Assembly (NCBI GenBank): GCA_963565915.1
Contig: OY751487.1
Location: forward strand, 3,782,001-3,846,000
Length of the DNA stretch: 64,000 bases
From: Entoloma clypeatum
Lineage: Eukaryota > Basidiomycota > Agaricomycetes > Agaricales > Entolomataceae
Direction of reading: 5' to 3'
Below the pieces are notes generated by a model that saw only the letters and a list, made by a program, of their open reading frames with translations, had not been told where the DNA came from and searched no databases. Shown here one piece after another: positions 1-11,489 of this stretch; within the stretch, counting starts at the first letter, position 1, and each line of letters opens with the position of its first letter. The translations under genes were made by a program, and so were the position numbers.

Positions 1-1023
1 CCCGCCACTTTCAATCTCGAACTCATGCCTGGGCAGCATGTTGCTCTCGACGTCAACGTCAACTCGGATGAACTTGATATGGCTCGTATGGAAGATGGAA
101 CAATGGTCGACGGCATCTTCTGGGGTAAACTGGACATTGTCCATAGCGGAGATGATCATCACATGGAGTTCTCTGGCACTCGACTCCCACCCAACGAAGA
201 CTTCAAGGCAGGATTCAAAATCGACTCTCGCGTGATGACCAAACTCGCCGTCGCTGCGAAACCGGTTACTGCCAAATGCCATCTCAGCATCTTGACGCCA
301 GCTGTTCAGTATTGTGACGTCATCCTCTCATTTTCTCATTTGTGGCAACTGGGCAATACTTGGCCACCCGCAGAAAGGGTTGCTGAAACCAAAGTCAAGT
401 ACTTCTCACGTGTACATCCAGGTGGTGCAATTGAACATTTCGAGAGTGAGATGGTCACAACAGCATTGTATTACGAAGCAATGTACGGCTTCACCTTTTT
501 ACAATCTATCTCCAAGTTGTAACATTTTTAACAGACCAGACCCTGGCATGGTGGACCCAAGTGAATATGTTGCCCCTCGAAACGGCTTTGCCATGTCTTT
601 CCGTGACTTTATACCTCACCTCATGAACGTCCTCGATCAGCTCGGCCTCTCCATTCATGCGCGCACCAACTTTATCAAGTACGTTGTTCTCCATTCCGCT
701 TTTACTGTCTTACTGATTCATACACCTCTAACAGCAACAATCTGGCGTCTTTCGCACAACACAAGAATATTGCCTACCGGTTCCTCAGCCCTACAAAGGT
801 GGCATCAGCCATCGATATCAGTGTCTCGGCAGATCCTTGCGTTTTCACCCGGCTTTTCCTAATCTTCCGAGGGCTAACCGATGATGAAGTCGGAATTTTC
901 TCGGGCGCCGGCGAGAAGGAGGCAAATGCGTGGAATTGGCGGGAAATCGTCGGGTGGTCAGAAGATTCGAAAGATCCAGCATTATTCCGCGTCCTAGAGA
1001 CGTCGATATTAGAGGTCACTTAG
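1..1023 (+). CDS. conserved hypothetical protein, 5' partial
   Basis: The frame is open from the left edge, so the N-terminus lies outside the window. Two introns are clear: 483-534 (joining ..YYEA to IPDPGMVDPSEYV) and 679-734 (joining ..RTNFI to NNLASFAQHKN). The last exon ends with TAG at 1021-1023. The C-terminal part (GFAMSFRDFIPHLMNVLDQ, then FTRLFLIFRGLTDDEVGIF) looks like a conserved, folded, non-secreted domain that I associate with uncharacterised Agaricomycete proteins. I cannot name a function. A further intron around 305-375 is possible, because the residues read there (VQYCDVILSFSHLW) look unlike the rest of the protein. The exon structure after 400 is fairly secure and the product name is not. 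Confidence 0.7.
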
Positions 1024-1445
1024 ATTCTCCTCCCTTCTTTCGCGCTTTGCTCGTTTATACCTTTATCAAGTGGAAGTTTTCACTGGCTTATACCTGCTGT
1101 ACTTTAGCTCTGTTGTATTTTCCTTGTCTCCTCGATCATCATCACCACGACCGTTGTTTTAGCTTAGTAGTCATAGAGAATCTTCCAGGTCGCCTAATTG
1201 TGTAGTACAGCATAACGTTTAAGCTGTACAAGGTTCGGAGCATTAAAGTCTTCGGCGACACGGCTAAAAATAGTTATTGTGACTAAGTGGCAATTTCCTT
1301 CTGAGTGCCAAGCCGGGTGATACCATACATATGGGCGTATGTTGGCCTGTGGACTTCCCCATAAACATCCTCAGGCGCAGTCAGGGCTTGCTGCTCGGAA
1401 ATACCAAGTATCACGGCGTGTCGGTAAAACCAACTGAGCGCTGAG
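1024..1445. other. intergenic region
   Basis: This stretch of about 420 bases holds the 3' flank of the partial gene and the promoter and 5' UTR of the sphingosine kinase gene. The minus-strand open frame across it (1283-1579) overlaps the first exon of the kinase in antisense and has no recognisable domain. I see no RNA gene or repeat. Confidence 0.5.
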
Positions 1446-3423
1446 ATGAGCGGCTTGGAGCTGACTGTCTGTGAAACTTCATCTGGGAAACTGGTGACAT
1501 TCAGGCGGGGCGACACCACTTTGAAAATCAAGCCAAGCGGTTTGTTATTTGGCCCATTTTTTCTCTTCACAATCATCAAGCCCGTCCCCTATAGATCGTC
1601 CCGAGCTTGATGTCATTTACCGACAAGTGATCAGTGCAGTTCTCAACCCCAAGAACAGACTTCTGGAGCTTGTATATCTTTGGAGGAAGAAGAAAAAAGG
1701 TTCACTCGTCCTTGCCAGAATTACGGGCAAAGTGCAAAACAAGGAGGAGGATGAAGCCTTAGCTGCCTGGGTGGACATGCTTATGCATGACATATATGAA
1801 GGTGCAGTGCCTCATGTTGAACCCCTTGGAATGTTGTCCTGAAGGTTAGCTCGCAGGATCTGGGATCAAACGTGAACGACGTTTAAAAATTTTGATCAAC
1901 CCTCATGGTGGAGTGGTGTGCACGTCTCATTTCACAAGGGTTGCCGTGAACTTGACAGAAACACACACGTGTAGAAGAAAGGTGCTGCCATCTTCATCAA
2001 GGCAGTCGAACCAATCTTCCGATCTGCCCAGTGCATCCTTGATATCACCTGTGAGAATGCAGTCTGACATACCCAGTAAACACCTATCCTCTTTCCGGCA
2101 GATACAACGCATGTCCGACACGCATATGAAATAGCCAAGGAGTTAAATGTATCACTCAACTATGATGCAGTCGTGACCGTTTCCGGGGACGGCATAATTC
2201 ATGAAGTTCTGAATGGATTCGCCCGCCATGAAAATCCAAAGAAGGCTCTTTCGATACCAATCGCACCTATACCGACTGGATCAGGAAATGGACTCGCTCT
2301 AAACCTTTTGGGCAGAGAGGTTAGTTGTAATGTCCACCCATTAGTGCCTTTGTTTCAAGCAAGACAACAGCTTGGATTTGATGTCACAGAAGCGGCATTG
2401 AATGTGATAAAAGGCAGGTCCTTTGCCTGCGCCTATCCGGTCTCCTTTCATTTCGATGTATTGTGCAGGAAGACCGATGCCAGTCGATGTATTTTCTATT
2501 GCTCAGAATGGCAAACGAACGGTTTCCTTCATGTCACAAGCACTGGGACTTATGGCGGACGCAGACATCGGAACTGAAAACTTGCGATGGATGGGCGACA
2601 CTCGATTCCTAGTAGGGATTTTACGAGGGAGTGAGCGCGTTCATTCAGACTCATAATGATTTGCTGACAATACATCAAGTAATTCTCTTCAAATCATGCC
2701 CAGTACAGCTCTCTTATAAACTAGTCGAGAATGACAAGGTAAAGATGGCGGAAAGGGCGCGGGCTCAGAGACTTGAAGGACACCAAGACGCGTTACCATC
2801 CGAAGCCTCAGGAAGCCTGCCCCCACTCAACTATCTACCTGATGACACCGATGGCTGGGTGACCTGTGATGAACCCATTCTCTACCTCTATGCTGGAAAG
2901 GGACCATTTGTCTCCCGGTATGTATGATCATGTCTTGCATATCCTGGATGATTGACTTAAAGATCAATAACAGGGACTTTATGGCGTTCCCAGTTTCCAT
3001 TCCCAACGACGGATTGATAGATATAATGACTGCGCCTGCTGTACGTCTTTCAGACACTTCAGATGTTGGAAAATTTTCAGACAAGGTTTTCTTCAGTCGT
3101 CGCGGATAAATGCCCTGTCCGCTATAGGAGGGGCGGAGAAGGGGGAGAACTTTTGGAACCCTGAGGCAAGAATGCCTCTTCCTCACTCAAAGATTTGCAG
3201 ACTTAAATTTTCATAGCTTCGGTATGTGAAAGCTCGTGCGTATCGGGTGAAGCCACTTTCGAAAAAGGGGTTTCTCTCAGTGGATGGGGAAATGTACCCT
3301 TTCGAGGAGTTCCAAGTGGAAGTTCACCAGGGTCTGGCAACCCTCTTGAGCCCGTATGGCCATTATGCTGTCGACTTTCCCTCCGGCGTGCATGCTCGTT
3401 CTGTTGAAAGAGTTGGAAGATAG
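1446..3423 (+). CDS. LCB4: sphingosine / long-chain-base kinase
   Basis: The product phosphorylates sphingoid long-chain bases at C1 and belongs to the diacylglycerol-kinase catalytic family. The start ATG at 1446 gives MSGLELTVCETSSGK, and splicing at 1540-1594 leads to RPELDVIYRQVISAV. The nucleotide-binding signatures are easy to read: ILINPHGGKGAA (created by removing intron 1913-1977), VTVSGDGIIHEVLNG and PTGSGNGLALNL. The C-terminal block FLSVDGEMYPFEEFQVEVH is the usual end of the family. At least nine introns are needed. One, 3166-3216, starts with GC instead of GT (CTGAG|GCAAGA, ending TCATAG); it joins NFWNPE to LRYVKARAYRVKP, and no GT donor restores that frame. The stop is TAG at 3421-3423. 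CMR1 follows about 250 bp downstream on the same strand. Confidence 0.9.
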
Positions 3424-3675
3424 ATGGATTACGGTCTGTTTGCGCACTTGGATAGCTAGGGATTCCAGTGGTCTGAGGAGCTTCAAATTTCGTTCAAAAG
3501 CCTTGTGCAAACAGACCCTATTTAATTTTAATTTTAATTTTTTTTTGGAACAAATCATGTACCACGTGACCTATCTTTTTCAAACTCAGATGTACTCTCA
3601 CGTGACGATTCAGAGTGTGTACGAGTTCCAGACTCCATACCCAAAGCTCGCCTGCTCTAAACTGAATCCGTCACG

Positions 3676-5865
3676 ATGCCCAAACTTTCTCAATAGTACG
3701 ACGCTGATTTTCGTCATGGGAATTAATTATACTCATCATGCACCAGCGAGATTGAGAGAGAAGCTAACATTGCCAGAAATCGCGCCCTTTTGGAGGAACT
3801 CGAACTCAAACAAGCCATCAGCGATCTGGGAATTCCCAAAAAAACAAAGGAAACCAAGGCCAAGCCAGTCCAACCAGCAAAACGCGTGAAGAAGGAGAAA
3901 GCGGAACCGAGACGTCAATCGTCTCGCCTGAAACGGGGACTGGCGGACCCTGATGAAACTCCTGCAAAGAGACAGAAACGCGAGGTGCGACTCCCTTTGA
4001 GTTAATAGCATGGATGATGGCAAGAGTTTCTGACAGGAAGAGGAACGCGCCAAGGAGGCAGAGGCACGTCTAGAAGCCGAAGAACGCGTCCGAATCACCA
4101 GACTGCCTCGTACACACGACTTAGATTTGCGAACGCTTGTAGGAGAAGAGGAACAAGCTGAATTATCTGCGCTTTCAACGATCTTTCAAGATGCAGTCCA
4201 AACAACCCATCCTCGACGAGTTGGAGATTTTGATGCCTATGTTTTTGATAATCATCAGGCAGAAAAAGCCGCTGTCTCTGAGCTACGTGAACATCTGCAC
4301 AATCTCAAGATCGTTTCCCGTGCCAAGGTTACTCAAGACAGAGTGTACGCCGCGGCCTATCATCCAGAGGTCACGAAAGATCTGATCTTTTTTGGTGGTG
4401 AGCTCATTAGATTCTGGGTATCCTTTAATGATGTCTCATGATTTCAACAGATAAGCATGGACAGCTTGGTATATGGGACGCCAGGGCGCAACCAGAGGAG
4501 GTCACTGATGAGGACGACGAAGTAGTATCGGGTGACTCTGAAGGTGGCAAGTACTGGCGGTTGCAAGTCCACTGGCCAGCAACATCCAAATCCTCTATCT
4601 CTTGCGTCAAGTTCGATCCCGTCAACTCTCATACTGTAAGATGTTGCGAGCTTATTTCGCGGAATACTCTTTTTTTTGACTATTTGGGCAGGTCTACACT
4701 AGCTCATATGATTGTACCATCCGAAGCCTTTCGTTTGAGACTGGTACTTCTCGCCAGATTTACTCCAATAAGGAGACCCTGATATCGAGCATTGATCTCA
4801 TGCCCGGTGGCAATGAGATCTGGATATCAGACACTGCGGGTGGTATCACACACTTGGACTCGCGGGAGGACAAATTCAAGTCAAGGTGGTATGGTTTGTC
4901 GGATCAGAAGATTGGGTCCATTAGCATAAACCCGACGCGGCCGCACTTTCTATTGACAGCAAGTAACAACCGTTCCCTAAGGTCAGCAAATACTCTACTA
5001 CCATTCAATTCATATCATTAAAGAGCCAGCACGAACGAAGGATTTGGGATACCAGAAGCTTCCAACATCTTCACGTAGGTCTATCTCAGGAATTTGACCA
5101 TGAGAAAGTTTCAAAATTCCTGGGGACCAAATATGGCTCTTCCGCCTCGCGCGCTGAGTGGCGTCATGATAAATCAGTCAGCTCAGCATATTGGGACCCA
5201 AGAGGACGAGCAATCGTCAGCACAAGCTATGATGATACCCTGCGTTGTACGTCGATTTTTCTGCCTGAATCTGCGCACGCCTCATTCGCGCTATTCAGTA
5301 TGGGACATAGACTCCTCAAGATTTGAAAGTTCATCTCCCTTCCCTTCAGCACGACCATTCAGCAGTCTCAAACACGATTGCCAAACGGTTCCATATCCCT
5401 TTTTTTCTCTACAAATGCACTTGCTTAAACTTGGTTTAATCTATAGGGTAGATGGCTAACAATCTTACGTGCACAATGGTCCCCAAACCCAGATGTATAC
5501 CCACATTTCACAGTAAGTGCCCCGTCAATAATGACATTATCTCGGCTGAAGAAAGGTTCATCTGATAGATAGGCAACATGAAACATTCTCTTGACATTTT
5601 TTCATGCAAGGTATGGATTGTCATTTCCACTACCATTCTCAAAAACCTCACCACGAGTTATTAGGGTGACCTCATTGCAAGATTAGCGGACCCCGAGCGG
5701 TGTGTCCGTCGCCTCTGGTCTGGTGGTTTCAATTGACCGTGATTTAGGATATCTGCTGTTCAGGCGGTCACTTGTTCTCATCCTAGTATAGTTGAGCGAG
5801 CAGCAAGCGGGAATGCCAGCGGTCGTTGCGTCTTGTGGTCAATTCCTGACTCAAATTCGGCTTGA
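3676..5865 (+). CDS. CMR1: WD-repeat DNA damage-binding protein CMR1/WDR76
   Basis: CMR1 is a nuclear WD40 beta-propeller protein that binds damaged DNA and associates with replication-stress foci and the proteasome. The start ATG at 3676 encodes MPKLSQ and splices into ALLEELELKQAISDLGIP, a coiled start followed by a basic patch (KAKPVQPAKRVKKEK). The propeller then reads LRTLVGEEEQAE, VYAAAYHPEVTKDLIFFGG, QLGIWDAR, WISDTAGGITHLDSRE and LRIWDTRSFQHL. The last blades end NASGRCVLWSIPDSNSA with TGA at 5863-5865. About eight short introns are required. One (5247-5299 region) restores LRLWDIDSSRFES. The gene is complete and converges on CSM3, with about 50 bp between the stop codons. Confidence 0.88.
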
Positions 5866-5916
5866 TTGAATCTATCCAATATGTCAAATCGTTCAATACA
5901 ACCCTGATCAACAACG

Positions 5917-7187
5917 TCAATCAGCATACATGGATTCAAAATCATCATCTGCTGGGATAGGACTAGTTGCCTGGGGTGGTGGAGGTCGGGTTCCCTCACC
6001 TGCCTCCATTTCTCTGACAACATCCCACATATCCTCGTCATCATCTGCGTCCCGTCGAACTGGATTTCCCGAGTGTCCTTCGTTCTTCGACGCATTGGTG
6101 TATTGTTGGATAGAACTATTCTCGATCTCATGAAAGTGTTCCCACATCGTTGCCTCATCGTCTTCATCGGTCAATATGGGTTTTCCTCTTCTCTGCTCCC
6201 CGCCCCCGTCATAGTGTCCTGGGAGATTACTACTTGTTCTGCTCGGTTCTGCTCGCTCTTTCGCTATGCGTTCTTCCTCCTCACGGATGATAGAGTCGAT
6301 GTTAAAATCGTCATCGTTGTCAAGCTCTGTACCGGAAGAAGGAGGCTGAGAGGCTGGACGAGAGGGTGAAGATACATGTACACCATCATCAGTCGGGCAA
6401 GATGCGCGCCTCCTTTGATCTGCGCCAGCATCTGGGAGATTGGCAAGACCGTCATCATCATCTCCTTGGTCGTTGCTCTTTCCATGGACCTCGTCTCGCC
6501 AAACACTGAGAGCCACCTAAAAATGATTAAGTATGGAGACACTCTAGTGGTCCAGAAAGGGCTAATCACGTACGTTCATTCGTTTGGAATGGCACAGTTT
6601 TTCGATGCGTTCGACGGTGTCTCGAAAGACTGTCTTTGGATAGAGTGCGTGCGTCCAGTACCCATACACTCTCAGAAGACGATCTAGGTCGTTAGCCTGC
6701 CATAGAGTGTAAACGAAATGACAGCAATGCATGCCAAGTGACGCACTTCGTGACCTTTTCCTTTTATTCTGAAGTTCTTAACATCTTTGATCAATTTGGG
6801 AAACCCATCTGGCCCGAGCAACCTGCCTTCATCCAGTGTCACGAGCTTTCGCCTTGGTTTTCGACCGTCTTTCTCCTCTCCGGCCCCAGACGCGACAGCT
6901 TCAACCCCCGTTGCCCTTGGCGGTGAACTGCTCAGAATTTGGTGAGGTGTGAGGGGTGGAAGGTTACTCCTGTGTCGTGCCTCTGCCTCGTTCCTAAGGG
7001 CCTCGGTATCAATGAAAGGTCCAAGGGGTTTGAAGGTGAACTCGTCTTCGTCTTCGATGTCGGCAAACATCGCGTCAATGTCAACATCCATCTCGAGTGC
7101 ACTCGGTCTGTCTTTGGCAACATAATTTTCATCGGAGTCCTGAAGAAAGAGGGGTTGCTTTGTCTCGGGATCGTCGAGCGAGTCCAT
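5917..7187 (-). CDS. CSM3: replication fork protection complex subunit Csm3/Swi3 (TIPIN)
   Basis: Csm3/Swi3 pairs with Tof1/Swi1 (Timeless-Tipin) to stabilise stalled replication forks and carry the S-phase checkpoint signal. The start at 7187 (MDSLDDPETKQP) opens an acidic N-terminus. The Swi3 domain follows: GPDGFPKLIKDVKNFRIKGK, then across intron 6697-6747 to ANDLDRLLRVYGYWTHALYP, FRDTVERIEKLCHSKRMN and, across intron 6517-6574, VALSVWRDEVHG. The C-terminal half is long, acidic and low in complexity, and ends DDDFESMYAD. Both introns have good GTGCGT and GTACGT donors. The neighbour CMR1, convergent and about 50 bp away, is also a genome-stability gene. The assignment is firm because the Swi3 core is well conserved. 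Confidence 0.9.
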
Positions 7188-7264
7188 TAAGGCGCGTTGT
7201 TGTGCTATATTTGTTCTACGCGATCAAAAGTTTGTAACAGAGACACACGTGATCTTGAAGAAAA

Positions 7265-8321
7265 ATGCTACCAGATATCGTCGATGGCCTCGAATATTGG
7301 AAGACACAGCCAGCAAGTCTTGATGGAGTCCTCGGTGCGTCAATAAACTACCTCTCTCCCCCCCCCCCCCACCCACAACATTAACTTATATTCAGGGGGA
7401 TACGGCTCTGGGGTAAATTCTTCAATCCTTCTCGCAAACTAGCTCACCTCTGATTAGACACTGCCGCGAATAGATTCCCTTGGTTCTCGTTTATTCCTTC
7501 TTCATTTATTTCCAGAACTTTCTACCGTTCCATCCGCTCTCCGGCCTCTTTCTCCCCAACTCCCCGCTAGAACCCGTGCCCTCGATGTTGGGGCAGGTAT
7601 CGGCCGTGTCACTGCCGATGTTCTCCTCCACCTTGTGTCGGACGTCGTGCTCCTTGAACCCGTAGATTCTTTCGTCCAGGAAGCTCTAGCCAGAGGACGA
7701 GCAAGTGCCAGTCTCGTCATCCCTCAGCAGGCCCAGCATCCATGGACGGGAATTGCTGATCAAACAAAAAGTGTCACCGTCTTGCAAGGGACCCTGCAAG
7801 ATTTCGACCCAATGAAACCGCACCGCGCTAAATTCCTCGATCGTGTGGGATACCAACCCGTCCGACCCACCGATGACATTGACATGGGCTTCGATGTAAT
7901 ATGGTGCCAGTGGTGTCTCGGCCATTTAAGTGATCAAGATCTTGTTGCGTTTTTGCGTAGGGCCCACGCTGCCTTGAGTGAAAAGGAGAAAGGCCGGAGT
8001 CTCATTGTCGTAAAGGAAAACATATGTCATGATTTGGAAGACGGCTCGCCGTGCACCGTGTTTGACGAGCAGGATTCCAGTTTGACCAGGTTGCTTGAAT
8101 TTTGAGGCTATTACTATTTGCAGGACCATTGCTGACATTCTGAAGCAGGTCTGACAAGGCATGGAAGCGTGTATTTGATCAAGCAGGTCTCAAACTAGTC
8201 CAGGACAAAATCCAGGATGGGTTACCCAAGGGATTGTTCGTCGTGAAAATGTTCGCAAGTCTAACCCGTGTCATGTTCTTCAGTTGTAATTGCGCTGGTT
8301 CACAGGTACGGCCTTCGATAA
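7265..8321 (+). CDS. TAE1: protein N-terminal alpha-amine methyltransferase (NTMT1/Tae1)
   Basis: This enzyme is an AdoMet-dependent methyltransferase that methylates the exposed alpha-amine of proteins starting X-Pro-Lys, such as ribosomal proteins. The start at 7265 reads MLPDIVDGLEYWKTQPASLD, and the first intron carries a C-rich run near 7355-7370. The AdoMet-binding motif is RALDVGAGIGRVTADVLL, and the motif VVLLEPVDSFVQEA follows. FDVIWCQWCLGHLSDQDLV is the family's substrate-side signature. The last exons read RSDKAWKRVFDQAGLKL and, after a weak GTTCGC donor, MYGLR with TAA at 8319-8321. All catalytic segments are present and the gene looks intact. It starts 77 bp from the divergent CSM3 start, so the two probably share a promoter region. 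Confidence 0.87.
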
Positions 8322-8460
8322 TGGAAACAAAAAATCAGGATTCTTGTACAACCATGTGCAATGTAATTAAGTCACAATAGCGAACCGACTTGTGGTTGGC
8401 TAGGCGAAGAGATTAACGTGCAAGTGAAGTGAGGGAAAGTACAGAAATGGTCATGGAACA

Positions 8461-9628
8461 CTAGTCCTGGAAGCCGGGTCCAGCTCCGGCTCGGTTGGTC
8501 ATAATGGCGTCGTTCAGGCCCCAATTCCTGCTCACTCTCCTGGCCTGGGCCCTCTCTCGTAGCGAGGGGAACGAAGCACGGATGAGCTGATCGAGGTGGG
8601 GCCAGTTTTCGTCCGATGTAGCCCCCGTCAGGGTTCTTAGTTTCAGCTTTGCCCCCGGGCGATGGAAGGAAACTTGATGCGGGTGCTGATTTGGGTGATC
8701 GATTCGGGGAGCCGGAGACGCTGCTACCGAAGCGTAATATGCAAATAAAGGGGATGTCCAGGCATAAAATTGTTCCAGACGTCGGGAAAAGACCTCCTAA
8801 ATTAGTTTCAGCATGATTTGTACTCAGTACTAGATACATGGACGTACAAGGTTGTCATCCGGTCGCTTGACCAGGGATTCACCAGTGTGGTCATCGTATC
8901 CCTCCACCTTGGGAGGATTGTATGACATATTGTACACACGACCAGATGCGAGATGGACCCAGCGGTCTGAGATGCGACTCAAGATGACATCGTCAGGAAC
9001 GTCCAGGTTGACGACCAAAGTCAACGGGCAATTTATCCTCCTACAATGGCGGGAAAAGGCATCAAAATGAAGGTCCTACTTTAACAGAAATTCTGATACT
9101 TGAGGTGAGCGTCTAAAAGTTCGCCTTGGCCAAGGGTACGAGGGAACCCATCGAGAATCCAATGCTACACAGAAGACCCGGTCGGTGTCGTCAAAAATGA
9201 GAGAAGGGCCTTGGGGGTACCTTGTTACGCAAGGAATCCAACTTCCCTGCGACAACCTTGAGGATGACCTCGTCTGGCAAGAGTCCGCCCCTCGCTACGA
9301 TCGCTTCAGCCTGTCGACCCACTTCCGTCCCTTCCGCGATATGCTGTCGCAGAAGGTCCCCCGTTGAAACGGTCGATATATCGTACTTTTTTGCCAACCA
9401 CGAGGTCAGGGTGCCTTTCCCGGCGCCAGGCTTTCCAAACATGAGCATGCGCAGCATTGGGTCTGATTCATGCTCGTCACGGGTGTTTCTATAGGTGTTG
9501 AGGAAGTAGGGGACGGCTCTGTGGGAGGGTGTGGAATAGGTTATCGACCTGCAGAACATGGCCTTGACATTCGTGTATGTCGACAGGGGCTTGTGAACCC
9601 GGCGAGCGACTTGTACCAAGCACAACAT
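8461..9628 (-). CDS. ADK2: adenylate kinase, mitochondrial GTP:AMP phosphotransferase type
   Basis: Adenylate kinases move phosphate between adenine or guanine nucleotides. The start at 9628 gives [18 protein letters not shown], which is rich in basic and hydroxylated residues and lacks acidic ones, so it fits a mitochondrial presequence. The P-loop GKPGAGKGT, the AMP-binding [20 protein letters not shown], the [13 protein letters not shown] segment and the LID ([19 protein letters not shown], then [11 protein letters not shown]) follow in the right order. The LID lacks zinc cysteines, as in AK2/AK3 eukaryotic forms. The exon after the LID (8820 downward) begins [13 protein letters not shown] and runs into a long C-terminal tail ending GAGPGFQD, with the stop at 8461-8463. 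A larger open frame over 8372-8839 is a shadow in another frame. Confidence 0.85.
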
Positions 9629-9910
9629 GGGCGATGCGGCGGCGCTCCTTCAGCCGGAAGACGTGTATCGTCCCACTTGAAGACTTTATATATTTTATTC
9701 GTACCAATACTGCCCCTGAGCTACCCCAAGTGTTCGTTTAGAACCTTGGGGTCAACGCACGTAATTTCTTCGCATGAGTCGGCGGGACGCCGCCAGCATC
9801 CTTGATGCCTTGTGAATTGCCCGAATTGTACAACACGGAAGGCAACCAACTCTGGAGAGCGTGTTATTCAAGAAACTGAACAAACCCCCAGTCATTCAGT
9901 AATACATAGA

Positions 9911-11175
9911 TTACTCATACACTGGCATGTGTGCGGTTCCCCCATCTGACCAGCCGATGAGCTCTCGCATGTGGTTCACACCAACCACCCCGCGTATCGG
10001 TGTCCTTGAGGAATCGAGCGAAATACATATGGCTTCTGCGACTTGATCGACATGAATGGGTGGAATCACGAGAGCATTGGCCATAGACTCGAGGGGAGAT
10101 GTCGAGGTCCCTGTTTCTGATCGGGGGGATCGCACGCCAAGAGCACGGAGAACGCTCGACGGGGTCGGGACGGTGTGCGGGATTCTGGAATGTATACTCG
10201 CCGAAAAGTCGAGAAGAGCTGCTAATGGCGTTGTGAGTGGTCGATGGTGGGCGTGGTAAACCAAACCTTTCACGGTAAGTTAGTAAAAAAAGAAATGTAC
10301 GCGTTAAGGTGCTGCAACACACTTGGGCGGATGTAGACACCCCGGTAATCAGGATTATTGGCCATGAGGGTTTCGATGCCCAATTCTGCCTCCCGTTTTG
10401 TTTCAATGTAGCGCGCCGGAATCATGGGACGGAAAATATCCTCCGCAGAAACATAGATGAATGGACGAGGTACGTTATGTACGTGGTTGACAGAAGGCTT
10501 AGAGGAGACAAACGCCTCGCAAACACGAAGAGCTGCGATGCAAAATTTCGTGTTAGAATGAAAAGATGCACGAAAGACGGATAGAATGCTGACCTGCATC
10601 GCGGTTCATGACATCGTAACTGCCCTTCTGTGCCTGCCCATCCATATCCGTCCTGTCCAACGGGTTTCCCTCAAACGACCGACAGAAACTACTCGCCAGC
10701 CCCAGAATGTCGCTCTCTTTTAGGGCCTGTTTGTACCGGGTGTCTTCAACCAATATTCCAAGCGTATGGACGACGCCATCGATTTCTGGAAGGAGGTGTG
10801 CAAAGGTGTCCGGTCTAAGTGCGTCCCCCTTGCGCCAATCTACCTAGAAAAGGCCACCGAGAGGTAGAATGAGCAGAGGGTTGATGATGGCGGAAAATCA
10901 TTGAATCAGACTTTCGGAACCCAGGAAGGGATATGCCCTTTGCTTGTTTGATACGGTCTTCCAGAGGAACTGGACAGAGGATGAGGGACTGTTGAGGCCC
11001 GATAGGACGTGTCTACCTGATGCTTGTCACCTGAAGGCCTCGTGCTACAGCAGCTTTGCAGACAGAGGACCCTAGCGAGGCAAGAATGAGCTCCGTGCAG
11101 GATTGGAGAGATGAAGCGCAGACCTATGAAACCATTCCCTCCGACGACCAGAATTTTTTTCAAAGACGGATTCAT
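9911..11175 (-). CDS. COQ11: atypical NAD(P)-binding reductase, COQ11/NDUFA9-like
   Basis: The family comprises atypical short-chain dehydrogenases that in yeast associate with the coenzyme Q synthesis complex. The start at 11175 gives MNPSLKKILVVGGNGFIG, with the Rossmann glycine signature GGxGxxG. Splicing links this to SSVCKAAVARGLQVTSIS, SSSGRPYQTSKGHIPSWVPK and VDWRKGDALRPDTFAHLL, then DGVVHTLGILVEDTRYKQA. The middle reads FIYVSAEDIFRPMIPARYIE with TKREAEL (the Y-x3-K region, altered to YIETK) and the 3' half ends ESMANALVIPPIHVDQVAEA before TAA at 9911-9913. Five or six introns are needed and all have usable borders. A mitochondrial location is inferred from the family only, since no strong presequence is visible. 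Confidence 0.82.
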
Positions 11176-11489
11176 GACTTGTTGTCACGCGTCTCAAGAC
11201 AATGAATGATTGCCAGACTAGCTAGCAGGCAAGTAAGAAGTACAAGACGAATGCTACGACCATGCCTATTGTATTCTAACTAATAGGACCCATTTGCGCA
11301 GCAGTGGCGAACCGAGCGCAGAGAATGATGGTACACAAGCAGCGAAAGCGGGTACATACAAATACAAGACGTCAACATCTATCATCATACGTTCATCGTG
11401 AAAGCGAGAAAGTGAGCTCTGGGCCCACATTGCGAGAGGACAGCTCAATGCCCAGTGAGGTGAAAGTCAACAAGTGTGTCAAGTAGAAA
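11176..11489. other. intergenic region
   Basis: About 310 bases separate the start of the COQ11-like gene from the stop of the next gene on the same strand. The region should contain the COQ11-like promoter. I see no coding frame with family character, no RNA gene and no repeat. Confidence 0.5.

Noticed and set aside
5917..6369. Plus-strand open frames at 5930-6369 antisense to CSM3
   Set aside because: They are shadows of the acidic, codon-biased CSM3 tail and show no domain.
7349..7372. C-run as a functional structure (i-motif or G-quadruplex on the other strand)
   Set aside because: It lies in the first intron of the methyltransferase gene as a pyrimidine-rich stretch and has no separate G-tracts. 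An ordinary homopolymer explains it.
8372..8839. Minus-strand frame of 155 codons
   Set aside because: It is in a different frame from the adenylate kinase exons that cover the same bases, and those exons have family support.
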